Source: Bimastos eiseni (lineage: Eukaryota; Annelida; Clitellata; Crassiclitellata; Lumbricidae). Taken from it: 64,000 bases of DNA. Below are positions 12,106 through 25,400 of the stretch, piece by piece. Where the stretch lies: positions 10,564,192 to 10,628,191 of the forward strand of contig OY365807.1 in assembly GCA_959347315.1 (NCBI GenBank). The letters run 5' to 3'. The translations under genes and the position numbers were made by a program. Within the stretch, counting starts at the first letter, position 1, and each line of letters starts with the position of its first letter. The notes beneath the pieces were generated by a model. That model was not told the DNA's origin, did no database searches, and worked only from the letters and a program-made list of their open reading frames with translations.

Positions 12106-12980
12106 GCACAATAAATAGACGCTCTTCTGTTTGTCTCGTATATATATATATATATAATATATATATATATATATAGAAACACTAACATTAAAACATTAAA
12201 CATTAAAACACTTCGTATCCACGGTTCTCTCTCTCTCCTCTCTCTCTAATATATTAATATATATATATATGTTCTTTAATGTTGTTAATTTATTAATGCG
12301 GAATACGTTTCTATGTCGGTACAAAGCTCTTGAGATCGAGCGCCGTTGAGATGATGATGATGACGATGATGATGACGTAAACTCATCGTCCGATTGCTCT
12401 TCCTTTTCTTCCTGCAGGCCCGTCTGTCTCCTCGTCCTCCCTAGTAATGATAGACTCTGACGAACGAATTACCTCTGTCCGGCGACCAACGCACTTCGAT
12501 CTGAGATAATTAAGCGCCCGATAGATGGCTTGTCTCACGCAACAGGTGCCCACCGCCGCCAACGAGACAACTTGATCTGTCTTGTTGTAGAGCGTCATGA
12601 AAAAACATGACTGCGTAATGAGGCGTCAAAAACGGAGTGCATACGTGGGGTTGGGGATGGTAGAGAGGGTAGCCGAGGTTAAGAAACTATTGTCGTGAGG
12701 GGTACGGTACTTGTATAGCCGTATGTTTGAGTTTTGAGGGTCACTAACTCCACTGTTGGAGTCTCTCTAACGACGTCTGCCTGGATGCGGCGTTCCGTCG
12801 GCATGTGTGGCGTTGTCTTTCTCTCTGCCACGCTATTAACATGAGGAATTTCATCAAGTGTTCTGTCCTGCGTTTTTAGTGCTTCTGTCTATCTAGAGTT
12901 CTCCCTTTCTTCTTATAGGTCTGTTATGATGCCTTTCAGTCAGTCTGTGAGTCAGTGCGAACTTCAGTCTATGCCCGTCT
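12106..12980. other. No gene seen
   Basis: TA arrays lie at about 12139-12172 and 12250-12270. A 71-codon minus-strand frame at 12383-12598 has no recognisable motif. Nothing else is supportable. Confidence 0.4.
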
Positions 12981-12984
12981 GTCT

Positions 12985-12989
12985 TTCTC

Positions 12990-13030
<41 letters not shown>

Positions 13031-13132
13031 TCTCTCCCTCTCTCCCTCCCTCTCTCTCTCTCTCTCTCTCTCCCTCTCTCCCTCTCCTCTCTCTCTCTCT
13101 CTCTCTCTCTCCCTCTCTCTCCTCTCTCCTCC

Positions 13133-13173
<41 letters not shown>

Positions 13174-13337
13174 TCTCCCCCTCTCTCCTACCCTCCCTCT
13201 CTCTCCTCTCCTCTCTCTCCCTCCCTCTCTCCCTCTCCTCTCTCTCTCTCTCTCTCTCTTCCCTCTCTCCCTCTCATCCTCTCTCCCTCTCTCTCTCTCT
13301 TCTCCCTCTCTCTCCTCTCTCCCTCCCTCTCTCCTCC

Positions 13338-13381
<44 letters not shown>

Positions 13382-13395
13382 CTCCTCCTTCCTCT
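12985..13395. repeat. CT dinucleotide array with CCCT interruptions, about 0.4 kb
   Basis: Almost pure pyrimidine strand (CTCTCT with CCCT variants). Serine/leucine or arginine/glutamate open frames across it are artefacts. Confidence 0.97.
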
Positions 13396-13754
13396 CCCAC
13401 ATATCGACCTATCGATGTCATCCATATCGGTCTTTTTCTTCGATATTATCTCCTACTCCGTCCGATATTTTATCAGGGAGCAATGGAAGAGGTGGAGGAG
13501 GAGAAGAATGAAGAGGAGGAAGAGGAGAATATGATCGCCGTATGTTGCGATTAGACATCGATTTAATTAGTGTCCAATAAATATTTCATCGTGCGTGCTG
13601 AGTAGCAGCAGAGGTCTGCAGTGTGAAGAGACGGAAGACTGATCGAAGCGTGATAAGAGAAGAACGAGATTCCCTCCTACATGCAATCAACAAACTGCAC
13701 CGGATCCAGTAGCAGGCTCTGCGTGTTGCTTGATTCAATGAAAAAATGGATAAT

Positions 13755-14095
13755 TAATTAATTAATTAATTAATTAACTAACAGATGAATGAATGAACGA
13801 AGGAACGAATCATTGATTGGATGAATAAATGAACGAAACAATGGGCGAATGAATCAATGAATCAACGAAACAATGAATGATCGACTAAGTGAATGAATGA
13901 ATGAATGAATGAATGACGAATGAATGAATTAGTGATGAATATATGAATAAATCAATAATGTTGCAACGGATGAAATAACGAGCGAACCAACGAACGAACG
14001 AACGCACGAATGAATGAATGAATGAATGAATGGATGAACGAATGAGCGAATGAATGAAGAAATGAATGAATGAACGAATGAATGTATTCATAAAT
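13755..14095. repeat. Degenerate GAAT/ATGA/AACG tetranucleotide array
   Basis: Starts with TTAA-type repeats (about 13753-13780), then a long diverged ATGA/GAAC array. It resembles the array at 270-700. Confidence 0.85.
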
Positions 14096-16354
14096 TTCAC
14101 ATGCAAATCATCCATGATGCCTCTGACAAATTACTGTGACGATTTTTCTCGTAAGGGAAGATGAAGTAAGGCAGCGCTTCCCACTGTGAGCTATACTCGA
14201 AACATACATATGGTACCTTGAGGGTAAGACAATGGTTCCATGTGAGGATTGGATGAATCTGTGTTGTTTGAATGCTTTGTTGAAGAGTTCAGTGGTTATA
14301 ATTTCAATAAAATATTATATATAATTTGTAGTTTTAAGACTTATGCATGCAGCAAAGCTGTTTTTGTCTCGATCAATGTTTAGAAACATCGTACCATATT
14401 ATTATGCAATGTTGACGTCAAAATTTTGAAATCGAAAGGGTTTCGTATAATCCACAAAAATTAGGAAGGACATTTGGTATACATTAAAGTGAAGAAATGA
14501 AGTGTCAATAAAGAACTGAGGTTTAAAAATTCGTACATCCATGGCCGGATGTCGCGATAAGAATTTCTGCGTAAATGCCCTGAACCTATACAGGACCTAT
14601 GCAACCGGATTTCGATCTAAATTATAATGGGCGTGGACGCTTCTTGTCAACTCGATTATCAGATTATATCAGTCAAGTTTAAATAATGAAGATAACTTTT
14701 TTCAAAACTCTTGACTTTTATCTTCTGAAGATTTATAGTTGTCGCATAAAAACGAGTTAACAATACTGAACTGATATATACTATGAATGAAAGCAGAAAA
14801 ACGAAGTAATGATTTTAATTAATAAGCAAATAAGATATATATATATATATAGCTTTTTCAACTCGAAATGGTATCACGCGCTGTCGCAAGGTCAGCTCCC
14901 TCCCATCTGGTCTACCATTTGATCCAGAAAGGTCAACACTGCATTGCTTTGGACTTCATTCTTTTCCTCCGGCGTGTCAAGCCATTTCTACAGCGGACAT
15001 CGTTTTATGGGATACTGTATCTGTGACATCCAGCCGCGTGTGTGTGAGTGTATGTGCTACGGCGCCCGGTGCGACTTTCCCGTCGTTCATCTGTCGCCGA
15101 GTCGTCCGTTGTCTGTTGTCTCATCGGATGAGCGCCAACCGATTGTCGTCACGGTTTGCTGCATAGACCAAGTCAAAGTGGTCACGCCATATTACACGCG
15201 TGACGCATTTTATCTTCGTGTTTTACTGATTGGTGCATGAGTCTAATCAAATGGTGAAAGATATAGTCATCAAGCACCACATCCTCCTCCTCCCCCACCA
15301 CCTAGGCCACCTCCTCCTCCCTCTTCTCCTTTTCCCATTCTTCCTCCTCCCCATCTTTACCTTCCCATCCTTCTGTAGCATCGCAATAATCTTTTTCATC
15401 CCGCTTCTAGGCTTCCATCGAGCACCCTCTTCCCCATTCTCTCGTATATATATCATCAAAACCAATTCATATCCCATTTATCCGTCGCGACTCTTTCATG
15501 TCTGTCTGTCTGCTTGCCTGCCTGCCTGTCTGTCTGTCTGTCTATCTGTATGTCTGTATGTCTGTCTGTCTGTCTGTCCTCATCGTTTAGTTCTCGTCTC
15601 CTCCTTTTCATTTGTCTCTTCCCTCCGTAAAGCACGGCTCCCTGGCTTCTGTTGCTCTGAGTTCCATTTCGTCTCTTCCTCCTTTTCACTTTTCTCTATC
15701 CCTCCCTCCATAACTTCTTCTTCTCCTCCTCCTGCTCTTCTTTCGCCTTCATCCTCTGCTTCTTCTTCTTCTACTTCTGTCTCTCCTACCTTTTAACTTC
15801 GTTCTTCTTTCCCCATTCACTCCTCATCCTGTTCCTTCAATGCTCCTCTGTTCTCACTCCTCGTCCTCCTTCGCCCCTTTTTCTCCCTCATGACTCCTTC
15901 TCATCCTAGTTCACGCCTTCATTCTTCTTCCTCCCTCACTCCTTTTCTTCTTTCCCCATTCCTCTGCCTCCTTCATTACTTAATTTAGCTGTTATTGTAA
16001 TGGTGGTCCCTAAAATAGAGGGTCTATAATGATTCTTTTAGGGAATCTCCCAATCGTCGTCTGTCAATCCCTCTGTAATCGTATTCTATCGTCACTGAAT
16101 AATTGTTATAATTGTCAGTTTGCAATAAAAACGTTGATTATGGTTATGGTCTTTCTCCTATTTTAGTCTATCCCTTTCTTTCTCTTCCTCGATTCTCCTC
16201 TTCCTGCTTTCCTTCTGCTTGTTGTTCACCCTCTTCCTCTCCCGACTTCCAGTGTTTGGTCAATGGACACCATCCCAAAGATAGACTCAGCCCTTCATTC
16301 GCTAGGTGTCGTTGGTTAACTGAGCAGTTGGGCACATGGGCGCCCTGCATGACT
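14096..16354. other. No gene seen; pyrimidine-rich DNA and a CTGT array
   Basis: A CTGT/CTGC array lies at about 15500-15577. From about 15280 to 16000 the plus strand is strongly pyrimidine-rich (CTCC, TTCC), which explains the long open frames there. I see no motif or splice pattern that supports an exon. Confidence 0.5.
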
Positions 16355-16554
16355 NNNNNNNNNNNNNNNNNNNNNNNNNNNNNNNNNNNNNNNNNNNNNN
16401 NNNNNNNNNNNNNNNNNNNNNNNNNNNNNNNNNNNNNNNNNNNNNNNNNNNNNNNNNNNNNNNNNNNNNNNNNNNNNNNNNNNNNNNNNNNNNNNNNNNN
16501 NNNNNNNNNNNNNNNNNNNNNNNNNNNNNNNNNNNNNNNNNNNNNNNNNNNNNN
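16355..16554. other. Assembly gap (200 N)
   Basis: Exactly 200 undefined bases, the usual placeholder for a scaffold gap of unknown true length. Confidence 1.
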
Positions 16555-18180
16555 GGTTTAAGTATAATTATAATTTCTTCATTTGTTACAATAATTGTAC
16601 ATCTTACACTCTCCTTTTTAATATCTTCGTTTTATCACATGTGCCAGTATTAACAGGTGATCAAAAATTAACACGATTCAAATTTAACTGTACGTCAACC
16701 ATGCAAGTCGTCCGTCACGTTATACATATAATTTTACTAGCGCCATCGCCGCCAAGCGAAAGAGGGGCTAGTCAATCTTAGGGGTAGAGGGAATAGCACT
16801 CGATTCATCTGCTCTGCATGTCAGTGTTAAATCAATTACTCTTCTTTGCTCACCACGCTATGGTGTCATTTATAATTCTACCATCTCCAATTTTTGGAGG
16901 TGTTGGCTGTGATGCTGTCGGCTGAGTTGCCTTGTGCATAAGAGTACGTGGCGATGTTGGACGGTGGTGTCATGGTAGCAATGACGATAACGATAATGAC
17001 GACGGTAATACTAAAGGCGGTGATGGTGTCAGCCATAATATCATAGGCAAGGTATTGGGTGTAATCGTCTTCAATGTTAAGAGTTACTGTTCGACCGCTT
17101 TGTTACCGCGTGACTTCCTATAGTTCGATCACGAAGTATAAAGAAGAGAATGGTTGCCAAGGGAACGGTTTCCATGGATACTTACATGCCCATTTCCATG
17201 TTTCAAGGCAGGGTGAGAGGCGTGTCCTGACACTATAAATAGTTTCATTGGCAAATATAAGCATCTTAAGATAATGGATCGATAGGCGCAAATGAGTTCG
17301 AAGAAGGTTAAACTTCGGCCTGCAGGGGCGAGGTCACGAAGCATCACCCTGGGCCAGATAAGAAGTAGCTATGGAAGTCGAGTAGACATCGCCTTATCTT
17401 AGAATTAATGTCTGCTAGGAGTAGTTACTGAATAATGTGGATCGGCCGATAGAGGTCGCAATTCCCGCATAGGAATTCTAAATCTAGAATAATTTAAAGA
17501 CACTTTTTAAATATTATGTGAGAGCAAATCGAAGACGATATTGACACAGTTAGCGTGGAAAGTGTGGTGAAAAAGTATACAAACACGGAATAATATATGA
17601 TAGTGACCAACGTTAACGACCCAGCTATAGCCATAAGACGTAGCTAGACACTAGACACTAATGTTGAATACAGATTGCTAAGCATCAGACATTCAACGTC
17701 TGTCCACTGTGTTTTATAGGTGTATAAATGGTTTCATCCAGAAACGTTGACTTGACTTTTTTTTAACTCTACCTCTGACTTTGTATCTCAACATCAATAA
17801 TTATTGTCAGATGATCACCAGACATAGAAAGACCCAAACACTTACAGCCATAGGTCAAAATACGATACATCGTTGTCTGGTTGTTACGAATGCCATGACA
17901 ACATTAGTTCCTGAAGATGCAGACATTTCTAGAGTGACCATAAGGAAGCTGTGGACGGTCAAGCCCTTATCTGTCGGGAAGATAAGGTCGAGGGAGGAGC
18001 TGAAGGATGAGGAGGGGCAGCCCGCTTCCGAGGGCAACGGAAGAACGGCCACCTAGCGGCGAAAGAGAAGACGAGGCCGTCAGAGGTCGCCCTCTAATGA
18101 ATTTATCTCCCGTGGGTGTCGTAAAAGGTCGCAGTGAGTGGAGGGTCGTCGCTTCGTACCCCGTCGGGAGGGTAGGAAGG
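16555..18180. other. No gene seen
   Basis: AT-rich unique-looking sequence without recognisable exons, repeats or RNA genes. Confidence 0.4.
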
Positions 18181-18235
18181 GCAAGAGCAGGACAGGGAGG
18201 GATGGAGGGAGGGAGGGATGGAGGGAGGGAGAGAG
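18181..18235 (+). other. G-rich tract with quadruplex potential
   Basis: Several GGGA/GGAGGG units occur in about 50 bases (GGGAGGGATGGAGGGAGGGA type). At least four G-runs of three with short loops are present. Confidence 0.6.
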
Positions 18236-18341
18236 GATGGCTAAAGGAGGAGGGGCATAGTTACGGGAAACAACAAAGGCAATTACACGAATTCCGACTG
18301 AAACGTTAATTGAAGAAGATCGAGTCAGTTTATATATCATC

Positions 18342-18465
18342 TGTCCGTCCGCCTGTCCGTCTGCTTGTCTGCTTATCCGTCTGTTTGTCCGTCTGTCTGT
18401 CTGTCTGTATGTCCGTCTGTCTGTCTGCTTGTCTGTCTGTTTGTCTTTCTGTCTGTCTGTCTCCA
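18342..18465. repeat. CTGT tetranucleotide array
   Basis: Imperfect CTGT/CCGT/CTGC array of about 120 bases. Confidence 0.9.
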
Positions 18466-18469
18466 CAAG

Positions 18470-19945
18470 CACACACAATCAAATACAGCAGGGCCGAGGG
18501 CTAAAGACGGGTTCAGTGGGGCATTGAATCCTAGTGGAACAGGACAATAAGGCGAGCCATTGGGGCAGACCATTGGATCTGAAGAGTTCGACTGAAATGA
18601 AAAATGCATTACCTTAGGAGCCACACTGGCCATCTCTAAACAGATCACTTCTTCCATGGCGTCAGAAGGGACACCTTGAATTAAATTCTATCAACATTTA
18701 TGCGGCGCCACTTCAGAAAAATCCACCGGTGACGCAGTTGACGCCTATTGGACCGATAACGACCAAGTGAAAGTATTGAAAATTAAAATATTTAAAAGAA
18801 ACATTCAGAAATGATGTATTGTATATAAATGGATGAATGGGTGGTTCATTGGGAAGTTGTTTAACAAATGGATTGAGGCAGGGTGGAATACACGGACGTT
18901 CAGACTGAGACGTGCAGAGTAACAGACAGGCAGGCAGGCAGAGTGACAAACACTATGCCATGCTGGATGGGCCATGCGTCCTGAATGTTCGTTCTGCTAT
19001 TACGGTGGGTCCGTGAAAGTTGGGCACGAGTTTTAACCTCTCCTCCCCGTCGAACAAACAATGGTCAAAGACAGTTCAACAGGGCGGAATAGCCTACTGT
19101 TCTCCTTTTCATTCAACTCATTTCGACGGCGTTTGACTGCGTGGCGCACAGGTTTCGGCGCCGCAATTATGCGGCGCATTGGTGTCGGTACAATTTAAAC
19201 AATTCCGTCCTAATCCTACACGGGAGACCATTTAGACAGACATCAGTCGACAATTTATTTTACATAAATCCGATCGGAAGGAGCGGAAATCGCATTATCC
19301 ACACAAACGGGGAGCGAAGGGTAATCATCACCCAATACGGCAACAACTGTTTGCCCTCGAGCGAGATTATAATAAGCAGCGCCACCTAGGCGCACGCTGT
19401 TCCCCCCATTTACGCGAGCAGACCCTGTACGACGCATTGTTTCCGCAGTTGGCGCCCGAACCAGCGCACAATAAATCTTGTTTATCGGTTGCGCATTTGA
19501 CTAATTCTACGACGTCGTCCAAATGTTGCAAGATCGCTCCAGATGGCCATGGTTGTCGCGGAGCAGGGTGTAGCCGGGACTCCGTTGGTAGAGGGAGGTA
19601 GAAGGCGCGTCGGGGTGACGAGGAAACGGCTGCAGCTAGACGGGAGGGCGAAGATTGAGCGAAATGCGAGAATGAACTATACGAAATTTAACCCATAGAA
19701 CGAGATATCAAGAGTTTCAGATTTTGTCTACAATCATTCGCTCGTTCGTTCGTTCATTCATTCACTCATATTGCATAACGTCCGTTAAAGAAACATACGC
19801 CGGAAAGCTCTCAGTCCATACATAATACAATACAACTACGATACAGTTTTATTATATATCACCATTCTGCCTTAATCCCATTTTTTCATTCTTTCATTAA
19901 CAGATCTCAACTTTAATGTTGCAAAGACCCGTAAAGTTGTTGTGG
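18470..19945. other. No gene seen
   Basis: A CpG-containing patch at about 19130-19500 carries an 82-codon plus-strand frame (19141-19389) without recognisable motifs. Short CGTT/CATT repeats lie at about 19737-19770. Confidence 0.4.
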
Positions 19946-19949
19946 TACG

Positions 19950-20108
19950 ACCATAGGCGGCGATCTCGCCTGGCAGGTGGGTACACCCAATGAGTGGAGA
20001 AAGAAATGTGGGAGACACATGCATAAATTGTCCCCTCTCTATAAAAGGTGGGGGGCTTGGCCGCCTCGACACCCCCGGATCGCCGCCCCTGAGTCCGGCA
20101 TGGTATGC
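19950..20108. mobile_element. Candidate short hAT-like MITE
   Basis: The ends are inverted: CATAGGCGGCGATC at about 19951 and GATCGCCGCCCCTG at about 20093-20108, the latter reading CAGGGGCGGCGATC on the other strand, a typical hAT terminus. I could not find a clean 8-bp target duplication, so the boundaries are uncertain. Confidence 0.4.
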
Positions 20109-20330
20109 CTTCAAGGGCCAGAACGGCACCCCACTCGGGTGAACGGAGAGATTCCTCCAAGAACGTGTAGCAAGAGAAACGATAGTCGCGCGAAATTGCT
20201 CTACGAGTCCCCCTGCAGATGGGGGCACCTGCCTAGAACAGTTCGTGCGGCGTTTCCAGCGAGGGAGCTACCTCCCTGATGCACCATCGGTGGTCGGAGA
20301 TCTGGTCACCAGAACGGACACAGTACTATC

Positions 20331-21128
20331 CAGTGTTGGGCTCGAAAACCAAGACCGAGACCAAGACCAAGAGGTCCGAGACCAAGACCAAGACCGGGTG
20401 GTCGGAGACCAAGACCGGGTGGTCCGAGACCAAGACCGGGTGGTCCGAGACCAAGACTTAAGCTCTTTTTAATAAACAATTCAATCTATTTAAGACGCTA
20501 AAACGGAATACCACGCTTAAAACATTAATTTGTTTGCTGACGATTACTAATCTTAATAATGGTCCAGAAACAGTTTTACCGGCCAGTCTGAACTTTTTGC
20601 GGGTTCAGCCCTTGGCTTCGGTTGGAGAATATCAAACTATAAATTACTTACAGTGTATACGATTTAAATACTAGATACTTTAAGACAAGTAGATGAACGT
20701 TCCGTTTGAATGATGTAAGCCTACTTGTACTCGGAATTGTTGGTTAAAAGTGACTAAACGAGGCTGACCACATAATTATTAGATTGTTCCAGAACCTTGA
20801 AATTTGTGAAAGCAAATTTTTAAATGGCTGGTTCCGTTGCAAATGCATTTTTTGCCCACAGTAACATGTATATATAGATGGTCTAAACACCGGTGTCTCT
20901 AATCGAAAATAACCGACAAATATCAAAGAAATTGCTCTGATACGGCAATTGACCAAGAACGATAACCTAAGACGAAGACCAATCCCAAGACCGTTCCTTT
21001 AAGACTGAGACCAAGACCGACGCATCCGAGACCAAGACCAAGACCGAAGCCTTCGAGACCAAGACCGCAGTTTTCCGGTCTCGAGACCGTTTCGAGACCA
21101 AGACCGCGGTTTCGAGACCACATCCCTG
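20331..21128. mobile_element. Non-autonomous hAT element with 8-bp target duplication
   Basis: The element is flanked on both sides by GTACTATC (20323-20330 and 21129-21136), the 8-bp duplication length of hAT transposons. The left end reads CAGTGTTGGGCTCGAAAACC, and the right end on the other strand reads CAGGGATGTGGTCTCGAAAC. Both ends are followed by internal tandem copies of GAGACCAAGACCGGGTGGTC-like units (about 20345-20460 and 20960-21120, in opposite arrangement). No transposase is encoded. Confidence 0.85.
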
Positions 21129-21136
21129 GTACTATC

Positions 21137-22407
21137 TCAGGCCATCATTAGCAACCCGAACACAATGCCACCTGCGATCACTCATTTACCCTCCCGAACA
21201 AAGAGAGTGAGAGCTTTTTTTTATCTAGGATGATAGATAGAAACATTGTTCTAGTCCGTCGACGTAGTCAGATTAATAATAATTCATAACAGAGGCCTAT
21301 AGGTTTAGTATCTCATTAACCCTTAGGCCTACCACTCCTGAGGCCGCTGTGAGCGGCCCATTTTAATGCGTTTGATATAATAATGGGAGGGGCAAGGTTT
21401 TTAATAAGGCGAACTGTTTCCAGTGATCTAACTCTCGAGCTGGAAAATTGTATGTAAATGGCTGCGTTCTGTCAACTACATGTTCTCATTAAACCAAATT
21501 ACAATACAATTACAAAGTTTGCCAAAGCTCAGAAGGGTTTAACGACGAGCTACATAATTATGCTTCCCATACATTTTCGTACAGGTCATCGTTAATGGAA
21601 TAATAGGTTAAAGATTAGATATATCAGATTAAGGCTACATTCTTCACAGCGGAGAATTGAGGCACCTAAGATGAACTCATTGCCATCTAGGGAATAAATG
21701 CTAAACAATCCTTTGTTTTGATGGTCCAGGTTGGAAAACTGCGCAATTGTTTTAATTAAAATTTGTATAACGTCCCCAAATTTCTGATGCTAGACAATGC
21801 AGTCTAATATAATCTGTTAAACAGAGAGACAGATTGGTTGTTTCATTTTCGTATAATTTGCCTAACAGAGTTAGTGATATTGTGTTACTATGTAATTGTA
21901 ATTCCCTTCATAATTTTTGTGTAGGAATGACGACAGACATCCAATTCAAATTCCACCACTACCGTTGTTGGATTGTGTCAGTCCCAAGCCTGGACGCAAG
22001 AAGTAGGTCATCAAACGCAAACTGACTAACTAACTAAGTAACTGATTAACTAACAGACAAGAGCATGCAATGCTACAAGCCTTATTGTAATATAGCAACA
22101 AACTCAAAAAATCTTAAAGAAAAAGTAAAAAACCTAAGAATACAAAAACTGACATTTTAAATAAAATTCTGAAGAGTTGTTCGTTGCCTTGGTCTATGTT
22201 GCAGGTATAATAATAATATCGAATCAAATAGTATTCGCTGGTCCATTTTAATCTTCGCCCACTTCCACTTTATAGGTTTTTTGTAATTTGTGGCGGGTTC
22301 ATTAAGATAAAATATTTAGGATCACTAAGTTTGTCATTAAATGTATTTTAAACTGGTCTGGTTTTAGACATTGCAATTGTGTTTTTATTTATTCCTTTTA
22401 TTTAAAT
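21137..22407. other. No gene seen; 5' flank of CDC45
   Basis: AT-rich sequence. A small hairpin GGCCGC...GCGGCC lies near 21351. The last few hundred bases must contain the CDC45 promoter, but I cannot identify a TATA box or initiator. Confidence 0.4.
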
Positions 22408-25400
22408 ATGGTTTTTATTAAAGACTTTAAAAAGGAGTTTTACGACGTCGTCCAAAACCAGGTTTGTTCCGTTTCAGCTTCTTGTTACCTCGCTAGTTTG
22501 TATTAAGTGTTCGGATTCCGATACATAGCTAGCGGGCACAAAACAAACTCACTGATAAAATAGTGGTAAGCGTATTAGCACAATTGCACAGAAGTTTTGG
22601 TACTCTTTACATTTCGGTTGCCTGCTGCCGATTACCGTATAATCAACTTGGCCGCCTTAGACTCAAATGCGTTATTCGGTAATTCTTGAGCAATGGAGGT
22701 GGCTGTTATTGTAAATGATCAGTACATCAATAGGTTGTTCCAATTGCTTTTATTAGTTGAAATAAATTATGAAACATGTTTGTATGTTCAAGGAAATTTT
22801 CATATAGTGAAACGTTATGTGCCACAAAACTCTGGCAGCAACGTCAGAAGCAAATTTGTTATTTCGTAATTGTTATTATAACAATTTTGTGCAGTATCAT
22901 CGGTAGCAAGCTGCTTTTATGGTGCCTTGCACTCTCAAGTGTCTGTGCAATTTATAAGTGTAATTGAATTTTTCTTCTACTTGGTTTCATACATGTGCAT
23001 GTCAGCATTGTTGAGGTCTGCAAAGTTCTGTTTATACTGCCCTGCACAATGTACAAGAAGTTTTCAGGTTGGGTGTGGGTAAAGTGCGAACCTGCGAACC
23101 GGTAACCTGCAAACCGTTTGTGAACCGTGTAATAACTAGCCCTAATGCCAGCCCTAACCAACCCTCACTACGCCTAACCGACCCTCGCAGCACCTAACCT
23201 GACCATAATCAGCCCTCATGACGCCGAATCTGTGGTTTTACCGGTTCACGCTCCACACTTTACTTGCACCCTTCCAGGTTTACACTTTATTTCCATTCAT
23301 TTGTACATTCATTTTGATTACTTATCTAGCATCATCTTAGTAAACCTACTCAGAGGCAATTCTTAGGATGTGATTTGCATTCGTGTTATTGATTTCGGAC
23401 CTATTTGCTGGGTATTTTTGCATGGAAGTCAGGCTCCTCGATCTGTCTCTGAATTTGACCTCATAGTCTCAACTTGACTTGTTAGTTGACAGTTTACTAC
23501 TAGAATGCAGCATGCAGTCTACAACTGTGATATCTGCTCTGGTGTTCTCCTAATAAAGGATTTTTTGTGGCTATTGTATTGGTTATTAGCATCGGACCTT
23601 TATTACAGAGGAAGTAGTTATGGAAAAAGTGTGTCAATCTATTCTTGTTCTGCAACATTGTTTTGTGCTGTTTTGTTTTGAAAGCGTGTCGTAATGCTGG
23701 TGGGTTGTGACGTTGATGCTCTCTGTGCCTGCAAAATTCTACAGGTTGGTTGGTATCAGATCAGATCTTTAAGTCTTTAACTGTGTTTTTGGACAATTTG
23801 AAAGAATAAATATGGGGTTTGCCTTATTATGCACAATGCACAAAAGTTGAAGAAAATAGAAACAAAGGCAGATCATGACTATGATATGATTGAAATTCTT
23901 GAAATTTGATATTACCCTTCCAACATCTTTTGTTCAGAAGTGCATACGCCTCGACGACGCAATTGCAGTTGTACTTGCTCAAGGTCCCTACACAGTGAGT
24001 GGTGCCTCGGACGAGGGCCGAGCCCGCTCACTTAGCGATCAGCCAACGTGCCACACAAATTGATGGATACACGTGATGGATAGACAACATTAATGAGAAT
24101 GTTATAATACTAGGATTAACACTGAGAGGATCACTCAACACATGATTTAGGGGTCATCCACAAAGGCCGTTCGCAATGAGGGGGAGGGAGGGTCATGGGA
24201 AAAGCGGACATGGGGGAGGAGGGTCATGGACTGTGCGGACGTCCGCATGTGACCATGCTAAACTATTGCCAAAATCACGTCTAATGGTAGTTACGTCTAA
24301 TTCTTAGTTGTTTTTTAGTAACTTTAGATTAAACTTCGCATTTGAGCGAACATTATACCAAGCTTACATGCAAATAAATGTGTATTAAATTTAAGATTTT
24401 TACATAGCTTTTATTCAATTTCATTCTTTGTCAATAAATGTCTATTAAAAAACGACGCAATAAAATAATTATCAGCAGTTGAAATGGTGCCCGATATATG
24501 TGTGGTGCGGACGTCTGTAAAGGGAGGGGGTCAGTGGAATGCGGACAGGGGAGAAGTAGGGTCAAAAAGTTTGCTTTTTTGCGGACGTCCTTTATGGATG
24601 ACTCCCTTGGACTATGGCTATCATATTTCATAGCCATCACTGCCAAAGGGCTGGCATCAGTAACTGATGATGGTGATGTTAGATTTGTTGAGATAAACGA
24701 TATGACAGATTAACTGCTAGTGAATTGTGTTGTGGTTTTTCAGACCTTATTTCAATGTGACCACATCCTCTACACAATCATTCCTGTGAGCACAAAACAA
24801 GAACTGGAAGAAGCTTTCACTGAGAATTATGAAGGGGTGAGTAAAACTGAGTATCCAGGCATAATTAGGTGCAGGTGGGTCATTAGTTGGTAGAGAAATC
24901 ATAAATTAGTTCCTAAGATTAAGTTGAGTCAGGCAAAAGTAAGATTTGGTAAAAGAAACAGATTACATGCTCTTTATTCATGCATTCTGTGCATTTGTAT
25001 ATAGGGATGAGCCGAAACTCGATTCAGAACTTGGCTCGGCCCGAGTTTTGTAATACTCGGCATTACTCGGGACAAACAATGGGTCTGAGTATTAATGTTT
25101 TTGATTTTCTGTTTTGAAACGACAATCTGATTAATTAATTTACAAAATGGCAATTGACCTAACTAAAAACCCAAATTCTGTTATTTTAATTTTAAAAAAA
25201 GACAATCTGCCTAATTAAAAACCCAAATACTGTTATTTTTAGTGTTTACTAGCTAAAATTTCCTAGTTTAAACTAAAGCAAAAGATTAATAAAAGTTATT
25301 AAAAAAAATTTGACAAACTAAAAATCAAAAGAATGGGGCTTAATTAAATATTCGATACTCGGACTTGGCAAAATTGAACTTGCAATACTTGGACTCAGCG

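Noticed and set aside
12926..13554. About 200-codon SL-rich frames on plus and RE-rich frames on minus
   Set aside because: Artefact of the CT dinucleotide array.
14130..14270. hAT-like words (CAGCGCTTCCCACTGTGAGC) suggesting a transposon end
   Set aside because: No matching opposite end or target duplication found.
19505..19530. A word shared with CDC45 exon 1 (TACGACGTCGTCCAAA), suggesting a duplicated exon
   Set aside because: Only 16 bases match and the flanking codons differ; a match of that length is expected by chance in a window of this size.
22776..22967. Candidate CDC45 first exon starting [10 protein letters not shown]
   Set aside because: It has no usable donor in phase and diverges at once. 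The exon at 22408-22461 encodes the conserved EFYDVVQNQ and splices in phase 0.
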